Origin: Promineifilum sp019695075
Lineage (GTDB): Bacteria; Chloroflexota; Anaerolineae; Promineifilales; Promineifilaceae
Assembly (NCBI GenBank): GCA_026129185.1
Contig: JAHCIO010000012.1
Coordinates: forward strand, 38,410-102,409
Direction: 5' to 3'
DNA length: 64,000 nt
The translations under genes and the position numbers were made by a program. Every line of letters starts with the position of its first letter. Position 1 is the stretch's first letter. The notes beneath the pieces were generated by a model. That model saw nothing but the letters and a program-made list of their open reading frames with translations. It searched no databases and was not told where the DNA came from. Shown here one piece after another: positions 23,793 through 32,200 of the stretch.

Positions 23793-26700
23793 ATGGACTC
23801 CCTCCCCTTCGCCGAGGTCGTCGTCAACGTCGAGGTTCCCCTCTCCGACGCCTACCATTACCACGTCCCCGCCGACCTGCGTTCGGAGATCAGGGTGGGG
23901 CATCTGGTGGAGGTGGAGTTCGGCCGCCGTCTGGCCCAGGGCATCGTCATCGGCTTCAGCGACACCGCCCCGGTGGAGGAGACCAAGCCCGTCATCAGCC
24001 TCATCGACCCGCAGCCGGTGCTCTGGCCGTGGCAGATCGAGCTGGCCCGCTGGCTCAGCCGGCGCTACCTGGCCCCGCTCAACGCCTGCTTCCGCCTGCT
24101 GCTGCCGCCCGGCCTGACACGCTGGGCCGACGCGACCTACGACATCAACCCGCGCTGGGACGGCGCCGGCGCGCTGACCGAGAACCAGCGCCGCCTGCTG
24201 GAACTGCTGCGCGAGCGCGGCGACCTGCGCGGCCGGCAGATCGGCCGCGTCATGAAGAAGACCGACTGGCAGCCGGCGGCGATGCAACTCGTCCGGCGGG
24301 AAATCCTGCGGCGCGCCTCGGTGCTCGACCCGCCGCGCGCGCGCCCCAAGCAGGTGCGCCTGGTGGAACTGACCGCCGGCTGGCCGCGCATCCAGGCCGC
24401 GGCGTCGGAGTTGGGCCGGGCCAGCAAGGTCGCCGACGTGTTCAACGTCCTGTCCGGCCTCAACGACCCGCTGCCGGCCGAGGAGGCCATCCTGGAAGCC
24501 AGCGGGGCGGAGAAGAAGCACCTGGCGGCGCTGGCCGCGGAGGGGCTGATCGCCCGCCTGCCGGCGCAGACGGTGGCCGTGCCCGTCCGCGTGGCCGGCC
24601 CGGTGCGCCGCCGGCCGCAGCTGCCGCCGGAAGTGGCCGCGGCTCTGGCGCGGCTGCCGGCCAACCCGGATGATCTGCCGCCCGACGCGCTGGCGGCACT
24701 GCTCGACGCCGGCCACGCCCGCCTGGAGGCGCAACCGGCGGCGATCAGCCTGCTCATCCCCCGCCGCGCCGTCTATAGCCACATCCTGCGCCTGCGCCGC
24801 GCCGAGACCTACGGCGCGATCCTCGACCTGCTGGCCGCCGAGGCGCGGGCGGTGCCGGTGGGCGAGATTTACGCGCGCACGGGGGCGACCATCAATCATC
24901 TGCGGCGGCTGGCCGACCTTGACCTGGTGGCCCTGAAGGCGGCTGAGGTCTGGCGCGACTCGCTGGCCGACCGCGACTTTGCCCCGGCCGAGCCGCCGGA
25001 GCTGACCCTCGATCAGGCCCGCGTCTGGGGGCGCATCAAGGTGGCCATGATCGCCGGCGAGGACGAGGACGATTGGGGCGAGGACGACGACGCGGGGGTG
25101 GATGAGCCGGCGGCCGAGATAGCCGACGGCGCGGAGGCCCACGACGCCGACGACCGCGACGCCCTCGACCCGATGGACGCAGCCACGCCCTTCCTGCTCC
25201 ACGGCGTCACCGGCAGCGGCAAGACGGAGATCTACATGCGGGCCATCGACTTCGCCCTGGAGCGCGGCCAGCAGGCCATCGTCCTGGTGCCGGAGATCGC
25301 CCTGACGCCGCAAACGGTGCGGCGCTTCGCGGCGCGCTTCCCCGGCCGCGTGGCCGTCCTCCACAGCGCGCTGGGCGACGGCGAGCGCTACGACACCTGG
25401 CGGCGGGCGCGGCGGGGCCTATTCGACATCGCCATCGGCCCGCGCAGCGCCCTTTTCGCGCCGCTGCCCAACCTTGGCGTCATCATCGTTGACGAGGAGC
25501 ACGACGCCAGCTACAAGCAGACGCCGCCCGTGCCGCCGCCCTATTACCACGCCCGCGACGTGGCCATCGCCCTGGCCGCCCTGACCGGCGCGACGGTCAT
25601 CCTCGGCAGCGCCACGCCCGACGTCGTCACTTACCACCGGGCGCGCTCCGGCCGCTACCAGCTATTGGAACTGCCGCGGCGCATCATGGGCCACCGCCAA
25701 CGCATCGAGGGGCAGGCCGAACGCCTGGGCGTGGCCAGCCACTACCGCCCTCTGGCCGGCAACGGCGACGGCGAGGGCCGCGACGTGGACGACTTCCTGC
25801 GCCTCGACGATGCCCTGACCATCCCTCTGCCGCCGGTGCAACTGGTGGACATGCGCCAGGAGTTGCGCGCCAACAACCGCTCCATCTTCAGCCGCGCCCT
25901 CGACGCCGCCGTGACGGAGACGCTGGCCCGCGGCGAGCAGTGCATCCTTTTCCTCAACCGGCGGGGCACATCGACCTTCGTCAACTGCCGCGACTGTGGC
26001 CACGTGATGAACTGCCCGCGCTGCGGCGTGCCCCTGACCTACCATCAGTCGCAACTGCTACTTGTCTGCCACCAGTGCGGCCGGCGCGAGCCGAACCCGA
26101 CCGCCTGCCCCAACTGCGGCTCCGAGCGCATCCGCTACTTCGGGCTGGGCACGGAGAAGCTGGCCGAGCTGGTGGCGGCGCGCTGGCCGGAGGCGCGGCT
26201 CACCCGCTGGGACCGCGACACGACGACCGACGAAGGCTCCCACGAGGCGCTGCTGGCCGGCTTCATTGACCGCCGCGCCGACATCCTCGTCGGCACGCAG
26301 ATGATCGCCAAGGGGCTGGACTTGCCGTTTGTCACCCTCGTCGGCGTCATCTCGGCCGACATCGCGCTGGGCCTGCCCGACTACAACACCGGCGAGCGCG
26401 TCTTCCAGGTGCTGGCCCAGGTGGCGGGGCGGGCGGGGCGCGGTCTGCTGGGCGGCCGGGTCATCGTCCAGACCTACCAGCCGGAGCACTACGCCATCCG
26501 CGCCGCGGCCGAGCACGACTATCCCGGCTTCTACATCGAGGAGATTCGCTTCCGCACCCAGCGCGCTCTGCCGCCCTTCCGGCGCATGGTTCGCCTGCTG
26601 ATCGCCGACCCGGTCAACGACCGCGCCAAGAAGATGGCCGAGAACATGGCCCATGTGCTGGCCACGACCGTGCGCGAGCGGGCGCTGGCGGCCACGGAGA

Positions 26701-26852
26701 TTCTCGGCCCGACGCCGGCCTTCTTCACGCGACTCGACGGCCGCTACCGCTGGCACATCGTCGTCTACTCGCCCGATCCCCACCGCCTGCTGGACGACCT
26801 TCACATCCCGCCGCCGTGGGTGGTTGACATCGACCCGGAGAGCACGCTGTAG
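23793..26852 (+). CDS. priA: primosomal protein N' (PriA helicase)
   Basis: 1019 residues from ATG 23793; the frame also offers GTG 23787. PriA restarts stalled replication forks. The N-terminal DNA-binding domain (VVVNVEVPLSDAYHYHVP, VGHLVEVEFGRR) is followed by a superfamily 2 helicase: Walker A GVTGSGKTEIY near 470-480, IVDEEHD near 565, GSATPD, and a zinc region at about 732-777 with paired cysteines (CRDCGHVMNCPRC, CHQCGRR, CPNCGS). QVAGRAGRG is helicase motif VI. An acidic low-complexity insert (EDEDDWGEDDD) lies just before the helicase. TACAAT ends 7 bp before the ATG, so the message may be leaderless. Confidence 0.95.
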   Translation: MDSLPFAEVVVNVEVPLSDAYHYHVPADLRSEIRVGHLVEVEFGRRLAQGIVIGFSDTAPVEETKPVISLIDPQPVLWPWQIELARWLSRRYLAPLNACFRLLLPPGLTRWADATYDINPRWDGAGALTENQRRLLELLRERGDLRGRQIGRVMKKTDWQPAAMQLVRREILRRASVLDPPRARPKQVRLVELTAGWPRIQAAASELGRASKVADVFNVLSGLNDPLPAEEAILEASGAEKKHLAALAAEGLIARLPAQTVAVPVRVAGPVRRRPQLPPEVAAALARLPANPDDLPPDALAALLDAGHARLEAQPAAISLLIPRRAVYSHILRLRRAETYGAILDLLAAEARAVPVGEIYARTGATINHLRRLADLDLVALKAAEVWRDSLADRDFAPAEPPELTLDQARVWGRIKVAMIAGEDEDDWGEDDDAGVDEPAAEIADGAEAHDADDRDALDPMDAATPFLLHGVTGSGKTEIYMRAIDFALERGQQAIVLVPEIALTPQTVRRFAARFPGRVAVLHSALGDGERYDTWRRARRGLFDIAIGPRSALFAPLPNLGVIIVDEEHDASYKQTPPVPPPYYHARDVAIALAALTGATVILGSATPDVVTYHRARSGRYQLLELPRRIMGHRQRIEGQAERLGVASHYRPLAGNGDGEGRDVDDFLRLDDALTIPLPPVQLVDMRQELRANNRSIFSRALDAAVTETLARGEQCILFLNRRGTSTFVNCRDCGHVMNCPRCGVPLTYHQSQLLLVCHQCGRREPNPTACPNCGSERIRYFGLGTEKLAELVAARWPEARLTRWDRDTTTDEGSHEALLAGFIDRRADILVGTQMIAKGLDLPFVTLVGVISADIALGLPDYNTGERVFQVLAQVAGRAGRGLLGGRVIVQTYQPEHYAIRAAAEHDYPGFYIEEIRFRTQRALPPFRRMVRLLIADPVNDRAKKMAENMAHVLATTVRERALAATEILGPTPAFFTRLDGRYRWHIVVYSPDPHRLLDDLHIPPPWVVDIDPESTL

Positions 26853-26859
26853 GTGTCTT

Positions 26860-26931
26860 TGTCCCCGCACGGAGTCGAACCGTGATCGATCGCTTAGGAG
26901 GCGATTGCTCTGTCCTTTGAGCTACGAGGAC
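26860..26931 (-). tRNA. tRNA-Arg (anticodon CCT)
   Basis: The minus strand folds as a cloverleaf: acceptor GTCCTCG with CGGGGAC (one G-T pair), D arm GCTC/GAGC, anticodon arm ATCGC-CTCCTAA-GCGAT giving anticodon CCT, and T arm CACGG-TTCGACT-CCGTG. Length is 72 nt with the discriminator A; CCA is not encoded. It reads the AGG arginine codon, rare in this GC-rich genome. It lies 7 bp after the end of priA on the other strand. Confidence 0.95.
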
Positions 26932-27005
26932 GCGCCTCTGATTCTAGCCCAGCCCACCGCTCGTGGCCAGCGGCGCGGTTGCGTTAACGAACCGCGAAAA
27001 ACTCC

Positions 27006-27033
27006 TTGCCTCTTGCGCCGAAAATAGTACTAT
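27006..27033 (+). promoter_or_regulatory. candidate promoter of the tandem phosphofructokinase gene
   Basis: TTGCCT (27006-27011), a 16-bp spacer and TACTAT (27028-27033). The leader would be about 175 nt. The rest of 26932-27213 shows no gene. Confidence 0.35.
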
Positions 27034-27213
27034 TCCATTCGGTACTCCCACACCCCAGATGCAAGAACCACTGCACGCTGACAGCCGCACAAGAGGGGCC
27101 ATGGCCAGCCGATCCGCTTCCCACTTCAGCACCATCGCCCCGCGGCCCGATCAGGCAGCACGTTCCCGTGCACCATGGCGCAGACCAACGCAGATGAGGA
27201 TGGACTATCCAGC

Positions 27214-29451
27214 ATGAAAAGAATCGCTGTTTTCACAAGCGGTGGCGACGCTCAGGGCATGAATGCCGCCCTGCGCGCGGTGGTACGCACGGGGTTGGCG
27301 CGTGGGCTAGAGGTCTACGCCATCTACGAGGGCTACGCCGGCATGCTCCAAGGTGGCGAGCAATTCAAGCCCATGACCTGGGACGACGTGGGCGGCATCC
27401 TTCACCTCGGCGGCACGGTCATCGGCTCGGCCCGCAGCAAGGAGTTCCGCGAGCGCGCCGGCCGTCTGCGCGCCGCGCGCAACCTGCTATTGCACGAGAT
27501 CGACGGCCTGGTCGTCATCGGCGGCGATGGCAGCCTGACCGGCGCGGACCTGCTCCGGCGCGAGTGGCAAGAACTGGTGCAGGAACTGGTCGACACCGGC
27601 CAGGTCAGCAAGAAGATGGCCGCGCGCCAGACCGCGCTGGCCGTCGTCGGCATCATCGGCTCCATCGATAACGACATGTTCGGCTCCGACATCACCACCG
27701 GGGCCGACACGGCGCTGCACCGTATCATCGAGGCCACCGACGCCATCAGCAGCACCGCCGCCAGCCACCAGCGCACTTTCGTTGTCGAGGTCATGGGCCG
27801 CAACTGCGGTTACCTGGCCCTCATGAGCGCCATGGCCTCCGGAGCCGACTGGGTGCTCATTCCCGAATCGCCGCCCGACGTGGACGACTGGGAGGCGAAG
27901 ATGTGTGAAGTGCTGATGAAGGGGCGCGAGGTCGGCCGGCGCGACATCATGGTCATCATCGCCGAGGGCGCGCGCGACCGCAACGGCAAGCCCATCACCA
28001 CCGAGCACGTCAAGAAAATCCTGGAAGACCGGCTGCACGAGGACACGCGCATCACTGTGTTGGGCCACGTCCAGCGCGGCGGCGCGCCCAGCGCCTTCGA
28101 CCGCAACCTGAGCACCATGCTCGGCGCGGAGGCCATCGAGGCCATCACGTCGATGGACCCCAACGGCGAGCCGCTCATCGTCGGCATGCAGGGCAACAAG
28201 CTGACGCGCACGCGCCTCGATGTCGCCCTGGCCAAGACGAAAGCGGTCGCCGACGCCGTGGCCGCCAAGAACTACGAAGAGGCTTTGGCGCTGCGCGGGC
28301 AGTCGTTCGCCGAATCCTTCAACATCGTGCGCACCCTCGTGCGGGCGCTGCCCCACGAGCCGACGCCCGGCCAGCGCCGCCTGCGCCTGGCGGTGATGCA
28401 TGGCGGCGGCCCCGCGCCGGGCATGAACACCGCCGTGCGCGCCGCCGTGCGCATCGCCATCGACCGCGGCCACACCGTCCTCGGCGTCCGCAATGCCTTC
28501 CGCGGCCTCATCAATAACGAGATCGAAGAACTTGAGTGGATGAGCGTCAACGGCTGGGCCACGCGCGGCGGCTCGGAGCTGGGCACCAACCGCACCATCC
28601 CCAAGGGGCGCGACCTCTACGCCATTGCGCGCCACCTGGAGGAGCACAAGGTTGACGGGCTGCTGCTCGTCGGCGGCTGGTCGGGCTATGAGTCCGTCCT
28701 GGAGCTGTATAACCAGCGCCGCAACTACCCGGCCTTCGACATCCCGATGATTTGCCTGCCGGCGACGATCAACAACAACCTGCCGGGCACGGAACTGAGT
28801 GTCGGGGCCGACACGGCGCTCAACAGCATCGTCTCGGCCGTGGACAAGATCAAGCAATCGGCCGTGGCCAGTCAGCGGACGTTCATCGTCGAGGTCATGG
28901 GCTACTACTGTGGCTACCTGGCGCTGATGAGCGCGCTGGCTACCGGCGCGGAGCGCGTCTATCTACACGAGGAAGGCGTCCACATGCGCGACCTGGTCGA
29001 GGATGTCGAGGCCTTCAAGCGCGGCTTCCGGCGCGGCAAGCGGCTCGGCCTGATCATTCGCAACGAGAAGGCCAACGAGATTTACACGACCAACTTCATG
29101 CGGACGCTGTTTGAGGAAGAGGGCGGCGACCTGTTCGACGTGCGCCAGGCCATTCTGGGGCACATGCAGCAGGGTGGCACGCCTTCGCCCTTCGACCGCA
29201 TTTTCGCCACCCGGCTGGCCGTCCGCTGCGTCGACTTCCTGGAGCAGGCCATCGGTCGCAAGGAATCGACCGGCGTCTGCATCGGGCAGGTGCAGGGCGA
29301 CATCGTCTACACCAGCCTCGACGACGTGCCCCGGCTGATGGACTACGACCACAGCCGGCCGCTGAAGCAGTGGTGGATGGACCTGCGGTCCATCGCCCGC
29401 GTGCTGGCCGCGCCGGGCGCCGCCGGCCAGGACGAGGAGACGCGCGGCTGA
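27214..29451 (+). CDS. 6-phosphofructokinase, tandem two-domain (eukaryotic-type)
   Basis: 745 residues from ATG 27214 (MKRIAVFTSGGDAQGMNAAL), preceded by GAGGATGG. Two PFK domains are fused. Domain 1 (1 to about 385) has GGDGS near 103-107 and GSIDND near 149-154, the ATP-type active site with the catalytic Asp. Domain 2 (about 390-745) begins LAVMHGGGPAPGMNTAVRAA, but has GGWSGYES and ATINNNLPGTE in the equivalent places, so catalytic Asp is Asn; it is probably regulatory. Both the double-domain layout and the closing QQGGTPSPFDR and QWWMDLR motifs resemble animal/fungal PFK. Catalyses fructose-6-phosphate phosphorylation in glycolysis. Confidence 0.9.
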   Translation: MKRIAVFTSGGDAQGMNAALRAVVRTGLARGLEVYAIYEGYAGMLQGGEQFKPMTWDDVGGILHLGGTVIGSARSKEFRERAGRLRAARNLLLHEIDGLVVIGGDGSLTGADLLRREWQELVQELVDTGQVSKKMAARQTALAVVGIIGSIDNDMFGSDITTGADTALHRIIEATDAISSTAASHQRTFVVEVMGRNCGYLALMSAMASGADWVLIPESPPDVDDWEAKMCEVLMKGREVGRRDIMVIIAEGARDRNGKPITTEHVKKILEDRLHEDTRITVLGHVQRGGAPSAFDRNLSTMLGAEAIEAITSMDPNGEPLIVGMQGNKLTRTRLDVALAKTKAVADAVAAKNYEEALALRGQSFAESFNIVRTLVRALPHEPTPGQRRLRLAVMHGGGPAPGMNTAVRAAVRIAIDRGHTVLGVRNAFRGLINNEIEELEWMSVNGWATRGGSELGTNRTIPKGRDLYAIARHLEEHKVDGLLLVGGWSGYESVLELYNQRRNYPAFDIPMICLPATINNNLPGTELSVGADTALNSIVSAVDKIKQSAVASQRTFIVEVMGYYCGYLALMSALATGAERVYLHEEGVHMRDLVEDVEAFKRGFRRGKRLGLIIRNEKANEIYTTNFMRTLFEEEGGDLFDVRQAILGHMQQGGTPSPFDRIFATRLAVRCVDFLEQAIGRKESTGVCIGQVQGDIVYTSLDDVPRLMDYDHSRPLKQWWMDLRSIARVLAAPGAAGQDEETRG

Positions 29452-29525
29452 CCGGCGACCCCGACCGGCAATTGCTTTGTAGGCATCCATTCCAGCATTC
29501 ATCTTGATCAATGAGGAGACATAGT

Positions 29526-30692
29526 ATGAAAATCGGTATCCTGACAGGCGGCGGCGACGTGCCGGGCCTGAACCCGTCTATCAAGGCTGTGGTCAACCGC
29601 GCGGTTGACGCCGGCCACGAAGTTGTCGGCATCCGCCGTGGTTGGGGCGGTTTGCTGATGGTCAACCGCGACGACCCGGAGACTGTCGAACAGTACACTG
29701 TGCCCCTGACCAACGCCTCCGTGCGCACCATCGACCGCACCGGCGGCACGATGCTCCACACCAGCCGCACCAATCCCGGCAAGGTCAAGCCCAAGGACGT
29801 GCCCGACTTCCTGAAGGACCCGGAGCACCCCGAGGCCGAGGCGGCCGACAAGTCCACCCGCGACTTCACGCCCCACGTCCTGAGGAACCTGGAGTACCTG
29901 CACATCGACCGGCTCATCCCCATCGGCGGCGACGACACGCTCAGCTATGGCGAGCGGCTGCACCGCGAGGGCTTCCCCGTCGTGGCCATCCCCAAGACGA
30001 TGGACAACGACGTCTATGGCACGGACTACTGCATCGGCTTCAGCACGGCCGTCACCCGCAGCGTCCAGTTCATCCACCAGCTGCGCACCAGCGCCGGCTC
30101 GCATGAGCGCATCGCCGTCATCGAGCTGTTCGGCCGCAACTCCGGCGAGACGAGCCTGATTAGCTCCTACCTGGCCGGCGTCGACCGCGCTCTCATCTCC
30201 GAGGTGCCGTTCGACCCGGAGAAGCTGGCGGCGCTGGTGATGGAAGACAAGCGCACCAACCCCAGCAACTACGCCATGGTGACCGTCAGCGAGGGCGCCC
30301 ACCTGTCCGGCGGCGCGGTCGTCGAGTTCGGCGAGGCCGACGCCTATGGCCATCGCAAGCTGGGCGGCATCGGCGACATCACCGGCGACGCCCTCAAGCG
30401 CCTGACCGGCGAGAACATCATCAGCCAGAAGCTGGGCTACCTGATGCGCTCCGGCGCGCCCGACGCGCTCGACCTGATGGTCGGCACCAACTACGCCCAC
30501 CTGGCCGTCGATCTCATCGTCGCCGGCTCCAGCGGGCGCATGGTCGCCCTGCGCGACGGCGCGTACACCCACGTGGCTATGAGCATGGTCACCAGCGGCG
30601 TCAAGCGCGTCGATGTGGACGAGCTATACGACGTGGCCAACTACCGGCCGAAGGTGCGCCACGTGCTTGGCAAGCCGATGTTCCTGTATTGA
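29526..30692 (+). CDS. 6-phosphofructokinase with pyrophosphate-type active-site residues
   Basis: 388 residues from ATG 29526, preceded by GAGGAG. MKIGILTGGGDVPGLNPSIK is a PFK N-terminus. In the active site it has GGDD (about 134-137) rather than GGDG, and PKTMDND (156-162) rather than PGTIDND; an Asp and a Lys at these two places are the known determinants of pyrophosphate instead of ATP as phosphoryl donor. IELFGRNSGETSL is the fructose-6-phosphate-binding stretch. It starts 75 bp after the tandem PFK and is probably in the same operon. A PPi-type enzyme would be reversible; donor use is predicted, not shown. Confidence 0.85.
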   Translation: MKIGILTGGGDVPGLNPSIKAVVNRAVDAGHEVVGIRRGWGGLLMVNRDDPETVEQYTVPLTNASVRTIDRTGGTMLHTSRTNPGKVKPKDVPDFLKDPEHPEAEAADKSTRDFTPHVLRNLEYLHIDRLIPIGGDDTLSYGERLHREGFPVVAIPKTMDNDVYGTDYCIGFSTAVTRSVQFIHQLRTSAGSHERIAVIELFGRNSGETSLISSYLAGVDRALISEVPFDPEKLAALVMEDKRTNPSNYAMVTVSEGAHLSGGAVVEFGEADAYGHRKLGGIGDITGDALKRLTGENIISQKLGYLMRSGAPDALDLMVGTNYAHLAVDLIVAGSSGRMVALRDGAYTHVAMSMVTSGVKRVDVDELYDVANYRPKVRHVLGKPMFLY

Positions 30693-30723
30693 TCCGTCGC
30701 CGGCCGACAGAATCAGTGCAACA

Positions 30724-30766
30724 ACGGGCGTGGTGGCTCCAGAAAGGGCCGCCGCGTCCGTTTTGT
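30724..30766 (+). terminator. rho-independent terminator after the PFK pair
   Basis: ACGGGCGTGGTGGC pairs (with several G-U pairs) with GGCCGCCGCGTCCGT, followed by TTTTGT. It lies about 30 bp after the stop of the second PFK. Confidence 0.65.
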
Positions 30767-30801
30767 CATCTGATAGCTGCGTAAGTGGCCGCGCCTGCCC
30801 C

Positions 30802-30831
30802 TTGACTTGTCACTGGACGGGATTTTAGAAT
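30802..30831 (+). promoter_or_regulatory. promoter of the HtrA-like protease gene
   Basis: TTGACT (30802-30807), an 18-bp spacer and TAGAAT (30826-30831); the leader would be about 60 nt. Confidence 0.6.
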
Positions 30832-30896
30832 AGGCATATCCTTAGACGTATCGGATCGTCTGCGGTTATCCACCCGTCAACAAGTGATCCTTATCA

Positions 30897-32093
30897 ATGG
30901 CTCGAATCCTGCGCACCTTCCTTCCTCTCCTGATTGTTCTGCTGGCCCTGACGACTTCAGCGTGTTCTGTCTTCAGGGGTTCGCCCGGCGAGGAGGCGGC
31001 GACGACGACCGACCAGGCGGCCATTGTCCAGCAGGCCGTGGCCACGATCACCGCGCAGATGGCGACGGCCGCGCCCAGCGCCACGCTCGCCCCGTCGCAG
31101 ATGCCGGCCATCACCACCGACCTCGAAGCCGACCTCATCGCTCTCTACGAGCGCATCAACCCCTCCGTCGTCCATATCTTCGTCTATGACACGGCCGATA
31201 ACCCCGTCGGCACGGGCACGGGCTTCATCTTCGACGACCAGGGCCACATTGTCACCAATAACCACGTCGTCGCCGGCGCGGGGCGGCTGGAGGTCGTCTT
31301 CCCCAACGGGGAGCGGCGCGCGGCGTTGACCATCGGCACGGACGTGGACAGCGACCTGGGCGTCATCCGTGTCGAGTCGTTGCCGGCGGGCGCGCCGCCT
31401 ATCCCGTTGGGCGATTCGGACGCGGTGCGCGTTGGCCAGTTCGTCGTCGCCATCGGCAACCCCTTTGGCGAAGCCGGCTCGTTGTCGCTGGGCATTGTCA
31501 GCGCCTTGGGCCGCACATTAACCTCCGACCGCATCGCCGAGGGCGGCGGGCGCTACTCGCTGCCCCAGGTCATCCAGACCGATGCGGCCATCAATCCCGG
31601 CAATTCCGGCGGTCCGCTGCTTAACCTGGCCGGCGAGGTCATCGGCGTCAACAGCTCCATCCGCACCAGCACGGGCACGAACTCCGGCGTCGGCTTTTCC
31701 ATTCCCGTCAACGCCGTCCGGCGCATCGCCCCGGCGCTGATCGCCAACGGGACGTATCACTACACCTATATGGGCATCCGCATGGCCGCCCTGGACCTGA
31801 CCAGCCAGCGGGCGCTGGGCTTGCCGCAAGTGACTGGCGCGTACGTGACTGAGGTCTCGCCCGGCGCGCCGGCGGCGGCGGCCGGCTTGCGCGCCGGCGG
31901 CGTAGATGAATTGGGCGAATTGCTGCCCGGCGGCGACTTGATCATCGCCGTCGACGGCCGCCCCATCGCCAGTTCCGACGACCTGATCAGTTATCTGGTA
32001 TTCAACACGGAGGTAGGCCAGACCATCAACCTGACGATCATTCGCGACGGACAACAACTTGACGTACCCTTGACGCTCGGCCAGCGGCCATAG
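30897..32093 (+). CDS. HtrA/Deg-type trypsin-like serine protease with PDZ domain (probable lipoprotein)
   Basis: 398 residues. A hydrophobic signal segment (FLPLLIVLLALTTSACS) ends in a cysteine at residue 23, so it may be a lipoprotein anchored outside the membrane. After a Thr/Ala-rich linker the protease domain shows the triad His123 (NNHVVAG), Asp near 152 (VDSDLGVIRV) and Ser in NPGNSGGPL. A single PDZ domain follows from about 290 (YMGIRMAALDL ... GAYVTEVSPGAPAAAAGL, GGDLIIAVDGRPI). It should degrade or refold damaged envelope proteins. Its own promoter and the upstream terminator make it a separate unit. Confidence 0.92.
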   Translation: MARILRTFLPLLIVLLALTTSACSVFRGSPGEEAATTTDQAAIVQQAVATITAQMATAAPSATLAPSQMPAITTDLEADLIALYERINPSVVHIFVYDTADNPVGTGTGFIFDDQGHIVTNNHVVAGAGRLEVVFPNGERRAALTIGTDVDSDLGVIRVESLPAGAPPIPLGDSDAVRVGQFVVAIGNPFGEAGSLSLGIVSALGRTLTSDRIAEGGGRYSLPQVIQTDAAINPGNSGGPLLNLAGEVIGVNSSIRTSTGTNSGVGFSIPVNAVRRIAPALIANGTYHYTYMGIRMAALDLTSQRALGLPQVTGAYVTEVSPGAPAAAAGLRAGGVDELGELLPGGDLIIAVDGRPIASSDDLISYLVFNTEVGQTINLTIIRDGQQLDVPLTLGQRP

Positions 32094-32120
32094 GTCGCTC
32101 CGCGCGGCATTATCCCACCC

Positions 32121-32175
32121 GACCGGCTGTCGGTCGGCGACCGGCTGTCCGGTTGGCGACCGGCTATCCGGCAGA
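32121..32175. repeat. three tandem 18-19-bp units (GACCGGCTGTCCGGTTGGC)
   Basis: GACCGGCTGTCGGTCGGC, GACCGGCTGTCCGGTTGGC and GACCGGCTATCCGGCAGA follow one another. Each unit has internal dyad symmetry, so each could form a small hairpin. They fill the gap between the protease and the baeRF-type gene. Confidence 0.85.
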
Positions 32176-32200
32176 ACCGGCCCCATCCTAGGAGGATTCC

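Noticed and set aside
23487..25364. 625-residue minus-strand open frame opposite priA
   Set aside because: PriA motifs on the plus strand are complete; the antisense frame has no domain signal and runs through the promoter region and the start of the restriction gene.
26860..26931. tRNA-Arg as an integration (att) site
   Set aside because: Neighbouring genes on both sides are housekeeping (priA, pfk) and no duplicated tRNA 3' end was noticed.
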